This document shows positions 1 through 7,761 of a stretch of DNA of 64,000 nt, in pieces. Position 1 is the stretch's first letter. Each line of letters opens with the position of its first letter. Below the pieces are notes generated by a model. The model saw only the letters and a program-made list of their open reading frames with translations, was not told where the DNA came from and did not search any database. A program made the position numbers and the translations under genes. The DNA is from Bacteroidales bacterium F22 (lineage in GTDB: Bacteria > Bacteroidota > Bacteroidia > Bacteroidales > Bacteroidaceae), in contig CP095414.1 of assembly GCA_029541985.1 (NCBI GenBank), positions 806,001 through 870,000 of the forward strand. The letters are read 5' to 3'.

Positions 1-1
1 G

Positions 2-1201
2 CATCAATTAGTTAAAGGAAAAGAAAGGCGAAAACGACTTCGAGAACAACTTCAGAGTCAACAAGAAAAAGCACTTCTAAATAAAGAAAGTCAATTTCAA
101 AAAGCAGAACTCAAAAGAATAAAAGACCATTGGAAGCAGGTCATAGAGAACCATCATAAGAAGATAGAGACTTACACGCGACAGATAGATAAGCTTAAGC
201 AGAATCGTCGAGCTCATTCTGCACGATTACAACAATTTATATTTGACCAATTTCAGTTTTTAAATGGCCTAGGGGAAACCAAAGGACTCGCTGACATATT
301 TGCTGAGACAGTTCACAAGACCCCTCCAGCAGGAGCAGGAGAGTGTGCATTGCCCAAGCTCCTACAATATGCCTACACACACCATCTGAAGCCTTTGGCC
401 ATGGCCGAATTTTGGCAAGGAGCATCCCCCAAAAAGGAAATTCGCTTACACAATCATTACTACCCATCTTGTCAGGGAAAATGTGCCCCCATATTGAGCC
501 ACATGCTCATAGGGCTTGAAGTGGAAGAAAACCCTCTACTCAATAATTGTTTTCGAGAGATAAATCTATCCCTCCTATATGAAGATAGATGGATATCAGT
601 TGTCAATAAGCCATCTGGAATGCTCTCTGTACCAGGCAAGCAAAAACAATATTCGGTCTATGACTGGGCGCGCCAAAGATATCCAGATGCTACAGGTCCA
701 TTAGTCGTTCATCGATTAGATATGTCCACTTCAGGACTATTAATCATAGCAAAAGACCTAGATACGTACAAAGTATTACAACGTCAGTTTATGGAACGTC
801 AGATACAAAAGCGCTATCTTGCTATCCTAAATGGGATTCCAAAGAAAGCCTCATCCAAAGGAAAAATAACCCTTCCTCTCACATTAAATATTTTAGACAG
901 ACCACGACAAATGGTCGATTATGAACTCGGCAAATCAGCCCATACCACTTACGAGATACTTCGTGTCGACAAACAGTACACACATATAGCACTCTATCCT
1001 CACACAGGACGAACCCATCAATTGCGCGTGCACACAGCGCACCACGATGGTCTAAATACCCCCATCCTAGGAGATGAACTCTACGGTACACCAGCAAGAA
1101 GACTACATCTCCATGCAGAAGAGATCACGTTTAGACATCCCCACACTCATGAAATCATGACCATTAGTCAATCTCCAGAAGATAACTTCTATGAGTACTA
1201 A
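2..1201 (+). CDS. RluA-family pseudouridine synthase, 5' end outside window
   Basis: The frame is open from base 2 to the stop at 1201 (399 residues), so the gene begins before the window; a TTG at 350 is an internal codon, not the start. The first ~90 visible residues are very charged and rich in Lys, Arg, Gln and Glu, looking like a coiled coil. A cysteine-containing segment (YPSCQGKCAPIL) follows, which I associate with the long Bacteroidales RluA proteins. The catalytic domain carries HRLDMSTSGLL with the catalytic Asp at bases 719-721, and the late RTHQLRVH motif. The enzyme isomerises uridine to pseudouridine in rRNA or tRNA; the exact target cannot be told. It converges on the muramidase gene with 22 bases between the stops. 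Confidence 0.9.
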   Translation, partial: HQLVKGKERRKRLREQLQSQQEKALLNKESQFQKAELKRIKDHWKQVIENHHKKIETYTRQIDKLKQNRRAHSARLQQFIFDQFQFLNGLGETKGLADIFAETVHKTPPAGAGECALPKLLQYAYTHHLKPLAMAEFWQGASPKKEIRLHNHYYPSCQGKCAPILSHMLIGLEVEENPLLNNCFREINLSLLYEDRWISVVNKPSGMLSVPGKQKQYSVYDWARQRYPDATGPLVVHRLDMSTSGLLIIAKDLDTYKVLQRQFMERQIQKRYLAILNGIPKKASSKGKITLPLTLNILDRPRQMVDYELGKSAHTTYEILRVDKQYTHIALYPHTGRTHQLRVHTAHHDGLNTPILGDELYGTPARRLHLHAEEITFRHPHTHEIMTISQSPEDNFYEY

Positions 1202-1223
1202 ACAAAAGGTATAGGACATAAAG

Positions 1224-2426
1224 CTATTCAGGATACAACAAATAAGGACGACGTTGTTGACGAAACCGTTTGATATCAGGCGCCCATTGCTTTTTAATCT
1301 CCTGAACCGAACAGCCATCAATAATCATTTTACGCACATAACCGACCCCCATTAGTTTTTCAAAAAATGAAGTAAAGAAATGACGTTTGTCCGGAATCTC
1401 TCGATAAGCTTCAATCAGATAAGACAAGTCGATACCACGAGCACGGATAGAATCGATTGACTCCCCGATCAATAAACGACCATAGCATACATTTCCCAAC
1501 TGAGGAGGATACTTTGCTCCAGGCATACGCTTAGGAGTAAACTGATAAGTCATCGTTTTGAATGACGGATGTCCGAAACACTCAAAAGGATGTACTGTAC
1601 CACGTCCCACACTCACAGGAGTTGCTTCGAAATAGCACAATGAAGGATAAAGAGCAATTGACAAATCGGTACGAAGATTTGGCGAAGGAGCAATAGGCAA
1701 TGAATAGCGAGCCTCACGTCTATAATGTAAACAAGGAATCACTGTTAAATTGACTTTTTCTTTTGAATCAAGCCACCCCTCTCCTTGAGCCATAAGCGCG
1801 ATTTCTCCGAGGGTCATACCATGCATGATGGGAATCGGAAGATAGCCAACCCCACTTTTATATTTCAGATCCAAGATAGGTCCGTCAACCATATACCCAT
1901 TGGGATTAGGTCGATCCAAGATGATAACCTTTTTGTGGTAATCTGCACAAGACTCCATCAGTTTAATCATGTTGATATAGTACGTATAAAATCGCAATCC
2001 TACATCCTGAATATCTACGATTAAGACATCAAATGATTGCATTTCAGAAGCACTAGGTTTCCCCTTTTTCCCTTTATATAATGAATAGATAGGGATACCC
2101 GTTTTTGAATCCTTATTATCTTTGACATGCTCACCTGCATCAGCATGCCCACGAAATCCATGTTCAGGACCAAATACCCCTACCACATCAACCTGCTTAG
2201 CAATCAATAAATCCAAGAGATGAGCATTTCCCACCATACTCGTATGATTACCAAAGAGCATCACTCGCTTATGAGCTAATGATGGAATATACTTATCAAA
2301 TTGAGCCGCTCCAATAACCAAAGAATCATCAAGAAGCTGTTTCTCGTCATGGTAACAAGATTTCATTGCCAACGATTGGCCAGAGAAGACGATTAGAGAC
2401 AAGACGATTAAAGAAAGATATTTCAT
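1224..2426 (-). CDS. namZ: NamZ-like exo-beta-N-acetylmuramidase (DUF1343, GH171)
   Basis: A 400-residue protein with an N-terminal signal peptide (hydrophobic core followed by SLA). Family hallmarks seen are GNHTSM, FGPEHGFRG and DIQDVGLRFYTY. The DUF1343 family was shown to be NamZ, which removes N-acetylmuramic acid from the non-reducing end of peptidoglycan fragments in the periplasm; that function is transferred by family. Length is normal for the family. The gene lies 15 bases downstream of the dihydrouridine synthase on the same strand and probably shares its transcript. No muramic-acid uptake genes are visible next to it. Confidence 0.85.
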   Translation of the reverse strand: MKYLSLIVLSLIVFSGQSLAMKSCYHDEKQLLDDSLVIGAAQFDKYIPSLAHKRVMLFGNHTSMVGNAHLLDLLIAKQVDVVGVFGPEHGFRGHADAGEHVKDNKDSKTGIPIYSLYKGKKGKPSASEMQSFDVLIVDIQDVGLRFYTYYINMIKLMESCADYHKKVIILDRPNPNGYMVDGPILDLKYKSGVGYLPIPIMHGMTLGEIALMAQGEGWLDSKEKVNLTVIPCLHYRREARYSLPIAPSPNLRTDLSIALYPSLCYFEATPVSVGRGTVHPFECFGHPSFKTMTYQFTPKRMPGAKYPPQLGNVCYGRLLIGESIDSIRARGIDLSYLIEAYREIPDKRHFFTSFFEKLMGVGYVRKMIIDGCSVQEIKKQWAPDIKRFRQQRRPYLLYPE

Positions 2427-2441
2427 AGTTAATTATTATTA

Positions 2442-3392
2442 TTAGAGAAGTTTCATCGAAGAACAAATAGAACGATACTTATCTAGTTTAGTACATTTCT
2501 TAATCATTTTCAAAACTTTTTTATCCGTAGAAGGAAGAAAATAAGCCCAGAGAGTTTGCATCTTTTGTAATATTTGATGGTCACCTCCCTCAAGATAAGC
2601 ACTATATTCATTGAATAATTCAGTATGAAACTGACGATAGAGACTCTGCTGTTCCTCGTCATTCCATGATATCACTTGTGCCAAGCCATCTCGCAAATCC
2701 AAGGCAACCTTTATCTTATCCGCCAAGGCAGGATCAGCTAGCAATCCGCGCCCTATCATCAGTCCAGCTAACTTAGGAAAACGGTCCAATATTGCCACCC
2801 CCTCATCAGTTGAATTGACATCTCCATTGTAATAGAGAGGATGTTCACACGCATCATAGACCGATTGGAAAGCATCCATATCGACATCCCCTTTATACCC
2901 TTGGATACCCAAACGTGCATGTACAGTCACACTGCGCAAAGGAATCGCATTGATCCATGGCATTAACTCCATGATTTGTCTAGGATTATCATATCCCAAT
3001 CTAACTTTCAATGAGACAGCCATATCACTTGGAAAATCAAGCAATTGTCCCATTCGTGGCACATCCTTAAACGAACCGCTACCTTTGCCTTTCAGAGTAA
3101 TCATCCGAAAAGGACAACCGAAGTTCACATCCAGATGACGATATCCCAAATCATAAACCCCCTGAGTCAGAACAGCCATCTCGTGAGCATTCCCTCCAAT
3201 AATTTGAGGGACCACACGATTCATATCATTGTGAAGAATACTTACATCTTTTATATCCTTATTGCGCTGAGGTAATCGCAAAAACGGAGTATAATAAGTA
3301 TCGACACCATGAAAGATATGATCATGTACACGGCGATAAATAAAGTCAGTATACCCCTGTATAGGAGCAAATTCTATTTTGTAAGATGTCAT
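2442..3392 (-). CDS. dus: tRNA-dihydrouridine synthase
   Basis: A 316-residue flavoenzyme that reduces uridine to dihydrouridine in the tRNA D-loop region. The start MTSYKIEFAPIQGYTDFIYR gives the typical Dus N-terminus (APIQGYTD for FMN binding). The catalytic Cys lies in VNFGCP, followed by KGKGSGSF and LKVRLGYDN. The frame is open to 3473 but those 27 extra residues are hydrophobic and atypical, and the -7 element at 3430-3437 would lie inside them, so I place the start at 3392. The subtype (DusA, B or C) cannot be assigned by eye. Downstream is the muramidase gene. Confidence 0.88.
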   Translation of the reverse strand: MTSYKIEFAPIQGYTDFIYRRVHDHIFHGVDTYYTPFLRLPQRNKDIKDVSILHNDMNRVVPQIIGGNAHEMAVLTQGVYDLGYRHLDVNFGCPFRMITLKGKGSGSFKDVPRMGQLLDFPSDMAVSLKVRLGYDNPRQIMELMPWINAIPLRSVTVHARLGIQGYKGDVDMDAFQSVYDACEHPLYYNGDVNSTDEGVAILDRFPKLAGLMIGRGLLADPALADKIKVALDLRDGLAQVISWNDEEQQSLYRQFHTELFNEYSAYLEGGDHQILQKMQTLWAYFLPSTDKKVLKMIKKCTKLDKYRSICSSMKLL

Positions 3393-3429
3393 ATGTGTGT
3401 ATATAAAATAAAAAACGAATACGATACAG

Positions 3430-3437
3430 CAAAAGTA
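3430..3437 (-). promoter_or_regulatory. -7 element of dus promoter
   Basis: On the minus strand the bases read TACTTTTG, matching the Bacteroides -7 consensus TAnnTTTG, about 38 bases ahead of the dus start. The -33 region would fall in the T-run of the hairpin at 3459-3488 and is not a clean match. Confidence 0.5.
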
Positions 3438-3450
3438 GTCATAAAAGCTG

Positions 3451-3636
3451 AAAAAAAATCCCTCCGCCATCAATATGATGCGGAGGGAAATAGAAAATTG
3501 AATAATTCAAGCTAAATACACCTATTTAGAACTTAAAATTATTTCGCTGTGTGATTACGTGCATACGTTGCACAAGTGTTTAGAGATAATATGTAATAGT
3601 AGTATATCTGTGTTATCACTAATTCTTAAAGTAGTG
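3451..3636 (-). ncRNA. candidate ~185-nt small RNA between dus and the sulfatase
   Basis: On the minus strand a near-consensus promoter (3642-3672) is followed ~185 bases later by a strong intrinsic terminator, with no recognisable gene between. The only start-to-stop frame of note inside is 12 codons (MHVITQRNNFKF). A short inverted repeat GTGCA/TGCAC lies near 3561-3575. No known RNA family is recognised. It could be a free small RNA, a leader-peptide gene, or an untranslated leader of dus, although dus appears to have its own -7 element after the terminator. Confidence 0.45.
3459..3488 (-). terminator. intrinsic terminator of the candidate small RNA
   Basis: Arms TCCCTCCG (3459-3466) and CGGAGGGA (3481-3488), extended by an inner CATC/GATG pairing, form a ~12-bp stem with one bulged base. 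On the minus strand it is followed at once by eight T (3451-3458). Confidence 0.75.
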
Positions 3637-3641
3637 ATACA

Positions 3642-3672
3642 CAAAGGTAAAACATTTAACTGAATATCAAAA
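3642..3672 (-). promoter_or_regulatory. promoter of the candidate small RNA
   Basis: Minus strand: -33 TTTTG (3668-3672), 18 bases, -7 TACCTTTG (3642-3649). It fits the Bacteroides consensus. The predicted start is near 3636. Confidence 0.6.
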
Positions 3673-3805
3673 GATAGGAATAAAAAAGTATTCTTTTTTT
3701 TAGTATATAGAGAAAATACAAATAAAAGGTGTATTTTTAAGTGCAATATACCATAGATATACACAATATAGTATAAATCAACTAGTAGAATAAATAAATT
3801 ATCCA

Positions 3806-3813
3806 TATATTTG
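3806..3813 (+). promoter_or_regulatory. -7 element ahead of the sulfatase gene
   Basis: TATATTTG matches TAnnTTTG and lies 59 bases ahead of the sulfatase start. I do not see a good -33 element, so the site may need an activator. The rest of 3650-3805 is AT-rich and shows nothing else I can name. Confidence 0.45.
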
Positions 3814-3872
3814 TCTAGCAAACACTACTATAAAACCTTTAACGTCAATTTTCAAACCCTTATATATTAAAC

Positions 3873-5456
3873 ATGAGAAGAATTTACTTTAAAACATTAA
3901 TCAATCCCTACACTGCTGCGTTAATCAGTGCTCCACTCCTTTACTCTTGTGGAGCTAAGAAACAGCATCAAGAGAAGAAACAACCAAACATCCTATTTAT
4001 CCTTTCAGATGACCATACATCACAAGCATGGGGTGTCTACGGAGGTGTCCTTGCCGATTATGCTAAGAATGACAACATCAAGAAACTAGCTGATGAAGGT
4101 TGTGTCTTAGACAATGCCATGTGCACCAACTCACTCTCTACACCAAGTAGAGCTTCTATCCATACCGGAGCTTACAGTCACAAGAATCAGGTATACACAT
4201 TGAATGACGAATTAAACACCTCTTACGACAACATCGCTAAAGAATTGAAGGAAGTAGGTTACCAGACATCACTATATGGTAAATGGCATTTAAAGTCAAA
4301 GCCACAAGGATTTGATGATTGGGCTGTATTTTTTGACCAAGGAAGATATTGGGATCCAATATTTAAGACAGCAAGCAACTGGGTACCTAACAAGAATGTA
4401 GGAGATACCATCAAAGGCTTCTCTACAGACATTGTAGCAGATAAGACCATTCGCTTCATCAAAGGACGTGATAAAGACAAACCCTTTGCTACCTTCTGCC
4501 AATTCAAGGCAACTCATGAGCCATGGGATTTTCCAGAAAGAAACAAAGACCTATACAAAGATGTAGTCTTCCCCGACCCAGTCGGCATGATGAACTTCAA
4601 TCCCCGTGCTGGTGGACGTACCTTCACAGGACGTATGCTAGAAGATATGGCCGTAAGATGGGAATCAGCTAGTACTGGACCATGGTGGTGTGATTATCCA
4701 GGATTACCATTTAAGAGAGAAGGTAAATCGAAAGAAGCAGACCGTCAACAAATATATCAAAAGATGATTCGCGATTTCCTACGTTGTGGTGCTACCATCG
4801 ACCAGAATATTGGTCGCCTATTAGATTGCCTAGACGAAGAAGGCATTGCAAACAACACAATCGTCGTCTATGTAGCTGACCAAGGTTACTTCTTAGGAGA
4901 ACACGGAATGTTTGACAAACGTATGATGTATGAGCAACCATTGCACATGCCATTCGTCATCCGTTATCCAGATGAGATACCTGCTGGCACACGTAACAAA
5001 GATATCATCTTAAACATCGATATGGCAGCTACCCTTGCAGACTACGCAGGTGCTAAAGCTCCAGACCTATCTCAAGGTCGTAGTTTCCGTGCCAACCTAA
5101 GAGGAGAGACTCCATCAGATTGGAGAAAAGAGATGTATTACAGATATTGGGTAAATGAAAAGATTAGACCTGCACATTTTGGTATCCGCAACGAACGATA
5201 CACCCTTATGTTCTTGTATGGTCAGTCACTTGACATGTCGGGAAATGAAAATGTATCAGAGACACCTACATGGGAATTTTATGACCTCCAAAAAGACCCA
5301 GACCAGATGACTAATCAATACAATAACAAAGCATATGCTTCCATCATCCAAGACATGAAAGTCGAGATGATGAAACTCCGTCAAGAATATGATGACACAG
5401 ATGCCAAATATCCTGTGATGCAAAAGATTCTTAAAGAGAACAAATTAATCAACTAA
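3873..5456 (+). CDS. S1-family sulfatase, serine type, lipoprotein
   Basis: A 527-residue sulfatase with a lipobox-like N-terminus (LLYSCGAK), so probably anchored in an outer membrane or periplasmic leaflet. The metal and substrate core starts with NILFILSDDHT. The active-site signature is S-T-P-S-R (Ser89 to Arg93), meaning the nucleophile is made by converting Ser89 to formylglycine, which in anaerobes is done by the radical-SAM enzyme anSME encoded elsewhere. Further motifs are YGKWHL and ADQGYFLGEHGMFDKR. S1 enzymes remove sulfate from sulfated glycans; the subfamily and substrate are not readable by eye. The adjacent GH141-like enzyme suggests a sulfated, possibly fucosylated or xylosylated, glycan. 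Confidence 0.9.
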   Translation: MRRIYFKTLINPYTAALISAPLLYSCGAKKQHQEKKQPNILFILSDDHTSQAWGVYGGVLADYAKNDNIKKLADEGCVLDNAMCTNSLSTPSRASIHTGAYSHKNQVYTLNDELNTSYDNIAKELKEVGYQTSLYGKWHLKSKPQGFDDWAVFFDQGRYWDPIFKTASNWVPNKNVGDTIKGFSTDIVADKTIRFIKGRDKDKPFATFCQFKATHEPWDFPERNKDLYKDVVFPDPVGMMNFNPRAGGRTFTGRMLEDMAVRWESASTGPWWCDYPGLPFKREGKSKEADRQQIYQKMIRDFLRCGATIDQNIGRLLDCLDEEGIANNTIVVYVADQGYFLGEHGMFDKRMMYEQPLHMPFVIRYPDEIPAGTRNKDIILNIDMAATLADYAGAKAPDLSQGRSFRANLRGETPSDWRKEMYYRYWVNEKIRPAHFGIRNERYTLMFLYGQSLDMSGNENVSETPTWEFYDLQKDPDQMTNQYNNKAYASIIQDMKVEMMKLRQEYDDTDAKYPVMQKILKENKLIN

Positions 5457-5491
5457 TCGACGATTTATTCTTTACAAGTAAAAGATAATTA

Positions 5492-5537
5492 GAAGCATAA
5501 AAGGCGATTAAATAAACAGAATCGTCTTTTATGCTTC
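5492..5537 (+). terminator. long hairpin between sulfatase and GH141-like gene
   Basis: Arms GAAGCATAAAAGGCGAT and ATCGTCTTTTATGCTTC pair over 17 positions with one G-T wobble. It is followed only by TTATATTAAT rather than a clean T-run, so it may be a weak terminator, an attenuator, or an RNA-stabilising element between the two genes. Confidence 0.55.
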
Positions 5538-5554
5538 TTATATTAATATTCAGC

Positions 5555-7687
5555 ATGAAGACATCCAAATATCTACTCACACTTGCCTTTCTGTTAGCAG
5601 CTTACGATACAAGTGCACAGACACAAGCTATCTATGTTTCACCAAAAGGCGAAGCAGGAGCTCTAGGAGATGAGAGTCACCCACTCCAATCTATCGATGA
5701 AGCCCTCATCCGCTCAGAACAAATCAGCGGAAAAGACACCCTATACATCAAAGTAGCATCAGGCAACTACTATCTAGACAAGCCACTCACTTGGACAAAA
5801 TCCCCCACACATCCTCTCGTCATAGAAGGATACGGGCAAGAGAAGCCTCTTTTGAGTGGAGGTATCGCTATTTCCAATTGGGAAGAAACCCCTCAAGGAT
5901 GGTGGAGATGCACTGTTCCAGAAGTCGTTCATTATGGCATCACCTTCGAGCAACTATATGTCAATGGGAAAAGAGCTACCCGTGCCCGAACTCCAGATAC
6001 GAAATGGTTCTTCATCACACAATCTTCAGAAAATGTAGCCTATCGTGGGTCAGGAAGAGTCCCCGTGTATGCCACGCAAAAATTAGAGACAGCGCCAGGC
6101 ACCCTACAATCATTGAAAAAGATAAACTGGGAAGACACCAACATCTCAGCTCTATTCTATCACAAATGGGACAACACTCGCAAACGGATAGATTATGCCC
6201 AAGTAGATTCAGGTTTCTTATTCATCCACGGGACAGGCATGAAACCATGGAACAAGATAACTAAAGGTTCTAGATATATCTTAGAAAATTACAAAGAAGC
6301 ACTTACTGCACCTGGTGAATGGTATCTTGATAATAACGGGCAACTCTTCTACATCCCTAGACCAGGAGAAACGATAGCAACAGCAACCTGTCATGCCCCC
6401 ATGCTGCGCCATCTCGTCGAGATAAACGGCAGTCGTCAGGATAAAGTCAAGGGGATTACCCTCCGCAATCTATCCTTTGCACACGCGACACATCCGATGC
6501 CTATACGAGGAAATGAGCCCAAACAAGCAGCCGCAGATATTGATGCAGCCATCATGATGAACTATGCAACAGATTGCCATATAGAAAACTGTGAAATACA
6601 ACACACAGGCAACTATGCTATTTGGTTAAAAGACGACTGTTCCGACTGCATCATTCGGCACAACTATATCCATGACTTAGGAGCCGGAGGAATCAAAATA
6701 GGAAGTACGATACAGCATGCCGATACTCTCCCTTATACCCACGACATCTTAGTGGAGAACAACATCATCTCGCACACAGGTATGGTATATCCTTGCGGTG
6801 TAGGTGTTGCCATCTTCCATGCCCACGACAACAAAGTAATGCACAATGACCTCTTCGACCTACGTTATAGTGCCATTTCTGTGGGATGGGTATGGGGTTA
6901 TGCACCCAGTCCAGCACATCACAACGAAGTAGGCTACAACAACATCCACCATGTCGGTTGGGGAGAACTCTCAGACATGGGTGCAATCTACACCCTCGGA
7001 ATCTCACCGGGAACTCGCATTCACAATAATGTGATACACGATGTTTATGCCTATGACTATGGTGGTTGGGGACTCTACACCGATGAAGGAAGTTCCCATA
7101 TCACTATGGACAACAACCTCGTATACGCCTGCAAGAGTGGAAGTTTTCATCAGCATTATGGCAAGCACAATCTGATAAAGAACAATATCTTTGCATCATC
7201 CATCTTCTACCAAGCCCGACTCACCAAATACAGTGATGAAGAGACGCCACTTAGTTTCGAGAACAACATTCTATATGCCGACCATGCCGCATTACTGTCA
7301 GGCCTCTGGGCAGAATGCAACGTGAAGATGAGTCGAAATTGTTATTGGAGCACTCAGAAGATAGACACCTTCAAGATACAAAAGAAACCGAGAACTGTAT
7401 ATGAAACGATTCCGATGAAGAAATGGACTAAGATGAAAGACAAGCACTCCATCATAGCCAACCCATACTTCAAGAGTCCAGAGACAGGAGACTTCTCATT
7501 CACATCCATGCGTACAGCAAGAAGAATCCGATTTAAACCATTTGATACAACTGTGGTAGGCGTCTATGGCGATAAATTATGGCAAGCTAAAGCCATCATG
7601 TCTCCAGAGAAGCGAGAAGCATTTAGACAGATCGTGGTCCAGAAAGAAAAGACACACAGTGCCTATTTCGACCACGTCATTCACTAA
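5555..7687 (+). CDS. right-handed beta-helix glycoside hydrolase, GH141-like
   Basis: A 710-residue secreted protein. The ATG at 5555 starts a normal signal peptide (MKTSKYLLTLAFLLAAYDTSA); an in-frame ATG at 5531 lies inside the hairpin and is rejected. The body is a parallel beta-helix with many N-N-x-I/L-x-H turns. The late region has DMGAIYTLG, then YGGWGLYTDEGS, which I associate with GH141, a family with alpha-L-fucosidase and xylanase members; the Asp residues in these two motifs are candidate catalytic acids. It follows the sulfatase on the same strand, so the two may act on one substrate. The family call rests on pattern memory; a plain polysaccharide-lyase-like beta-helix is the alternative. 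Confidence 0.68.
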   Translation: MKTSKYLLTLAFLLAAYDTSAQTQAIYVSPKGEAGALGDESHPLQSIDEALIRSEQISGKDTLYIKVASGNYYLDKPLTWTKSPTHPLVIEGYGQEKPLLSGGIAISNWEETPQGWWRCTVPEVVHYGITFEQLYVNGKRATRARTPDTKWFFITQSSENVAYRGSGRVPVYATQKLETAPGTLQSLKKINWEDTNISALFYHKWDNTRKRIDYAQVDSGFLFIHGTGMKPWNKITKGSRYILENYKEALTAPGEWYLDNNGQLFYIPRPGETIATATCHAPMLRHLVEINGSRQDKVKGITLRNLSFAHATHPMPIRGNEPKQAAADIDAAIMMNYATDCHIENCEIQHTGNYAIWLKDDCSDCIIRHNYIHDLGAGGIKIGSTIQHADTLPYTHDILVENNIISHTGMVYPCGVGVAIFHAHDNKVMHNDLFDLRYSAISVGWVWGYAPSPAHHNEVGYNNIHHVGWGELSDMGAIYTLGISPGTRIHNNVIHDVYAYDYGGWGLYTDEGSSHITMDNNLVYACKSGSFHQHYGKHNLIKNNIFASSIFYQARLTKYSDEETPLSFENNILYADHAALLSGLWAECNVKMSRNCYWSTQKIDTFKIQKKPRTVYETIPMKKWTKMKDKHSIIANPYFKSPETGDFSFTSMRTARRIRFKPFDTTVVGVYGDKLWQAKAIMSPEKREAFRQIVVQKEKTHSAYFDHVIH

Positions 7688-7704
7688 TCAAATCCCATAA
7701 CAAG

Positions 7705-7738
7705 ACGAGCCTATCAGGTTATTTCCTGATAGGCTCGT
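7705..7738. terminator. bidirectional terminator between convergent genes
   Basis: Arms ACGAGCCTATCAGG (7705-7718) and CCTGATAGGCTCGT (7725-7738) are perfectly complementary, followed on the plus strand by TTATTTATTATT. It separates the GH141-like gene from the convergent GH92 gene. Confidence 0.8.
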
Positions 7739-7761
7739 TTATTTATTATTCAGTCTATTCA

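Noticed and set aside
3393..3473. Longer N-terminus for dus starting at 3473
   Set aside because: The extra residues are hydrophobic and unlike Dus, and the -7 element at 3430-3437 would be inside the gene.
3555..3821. 88-codon frame on the minus strand
   Set aside because: AT-rich, hydrophobic low-complexity translation crossing a likely promoter (3642-3672); no family resemblance.
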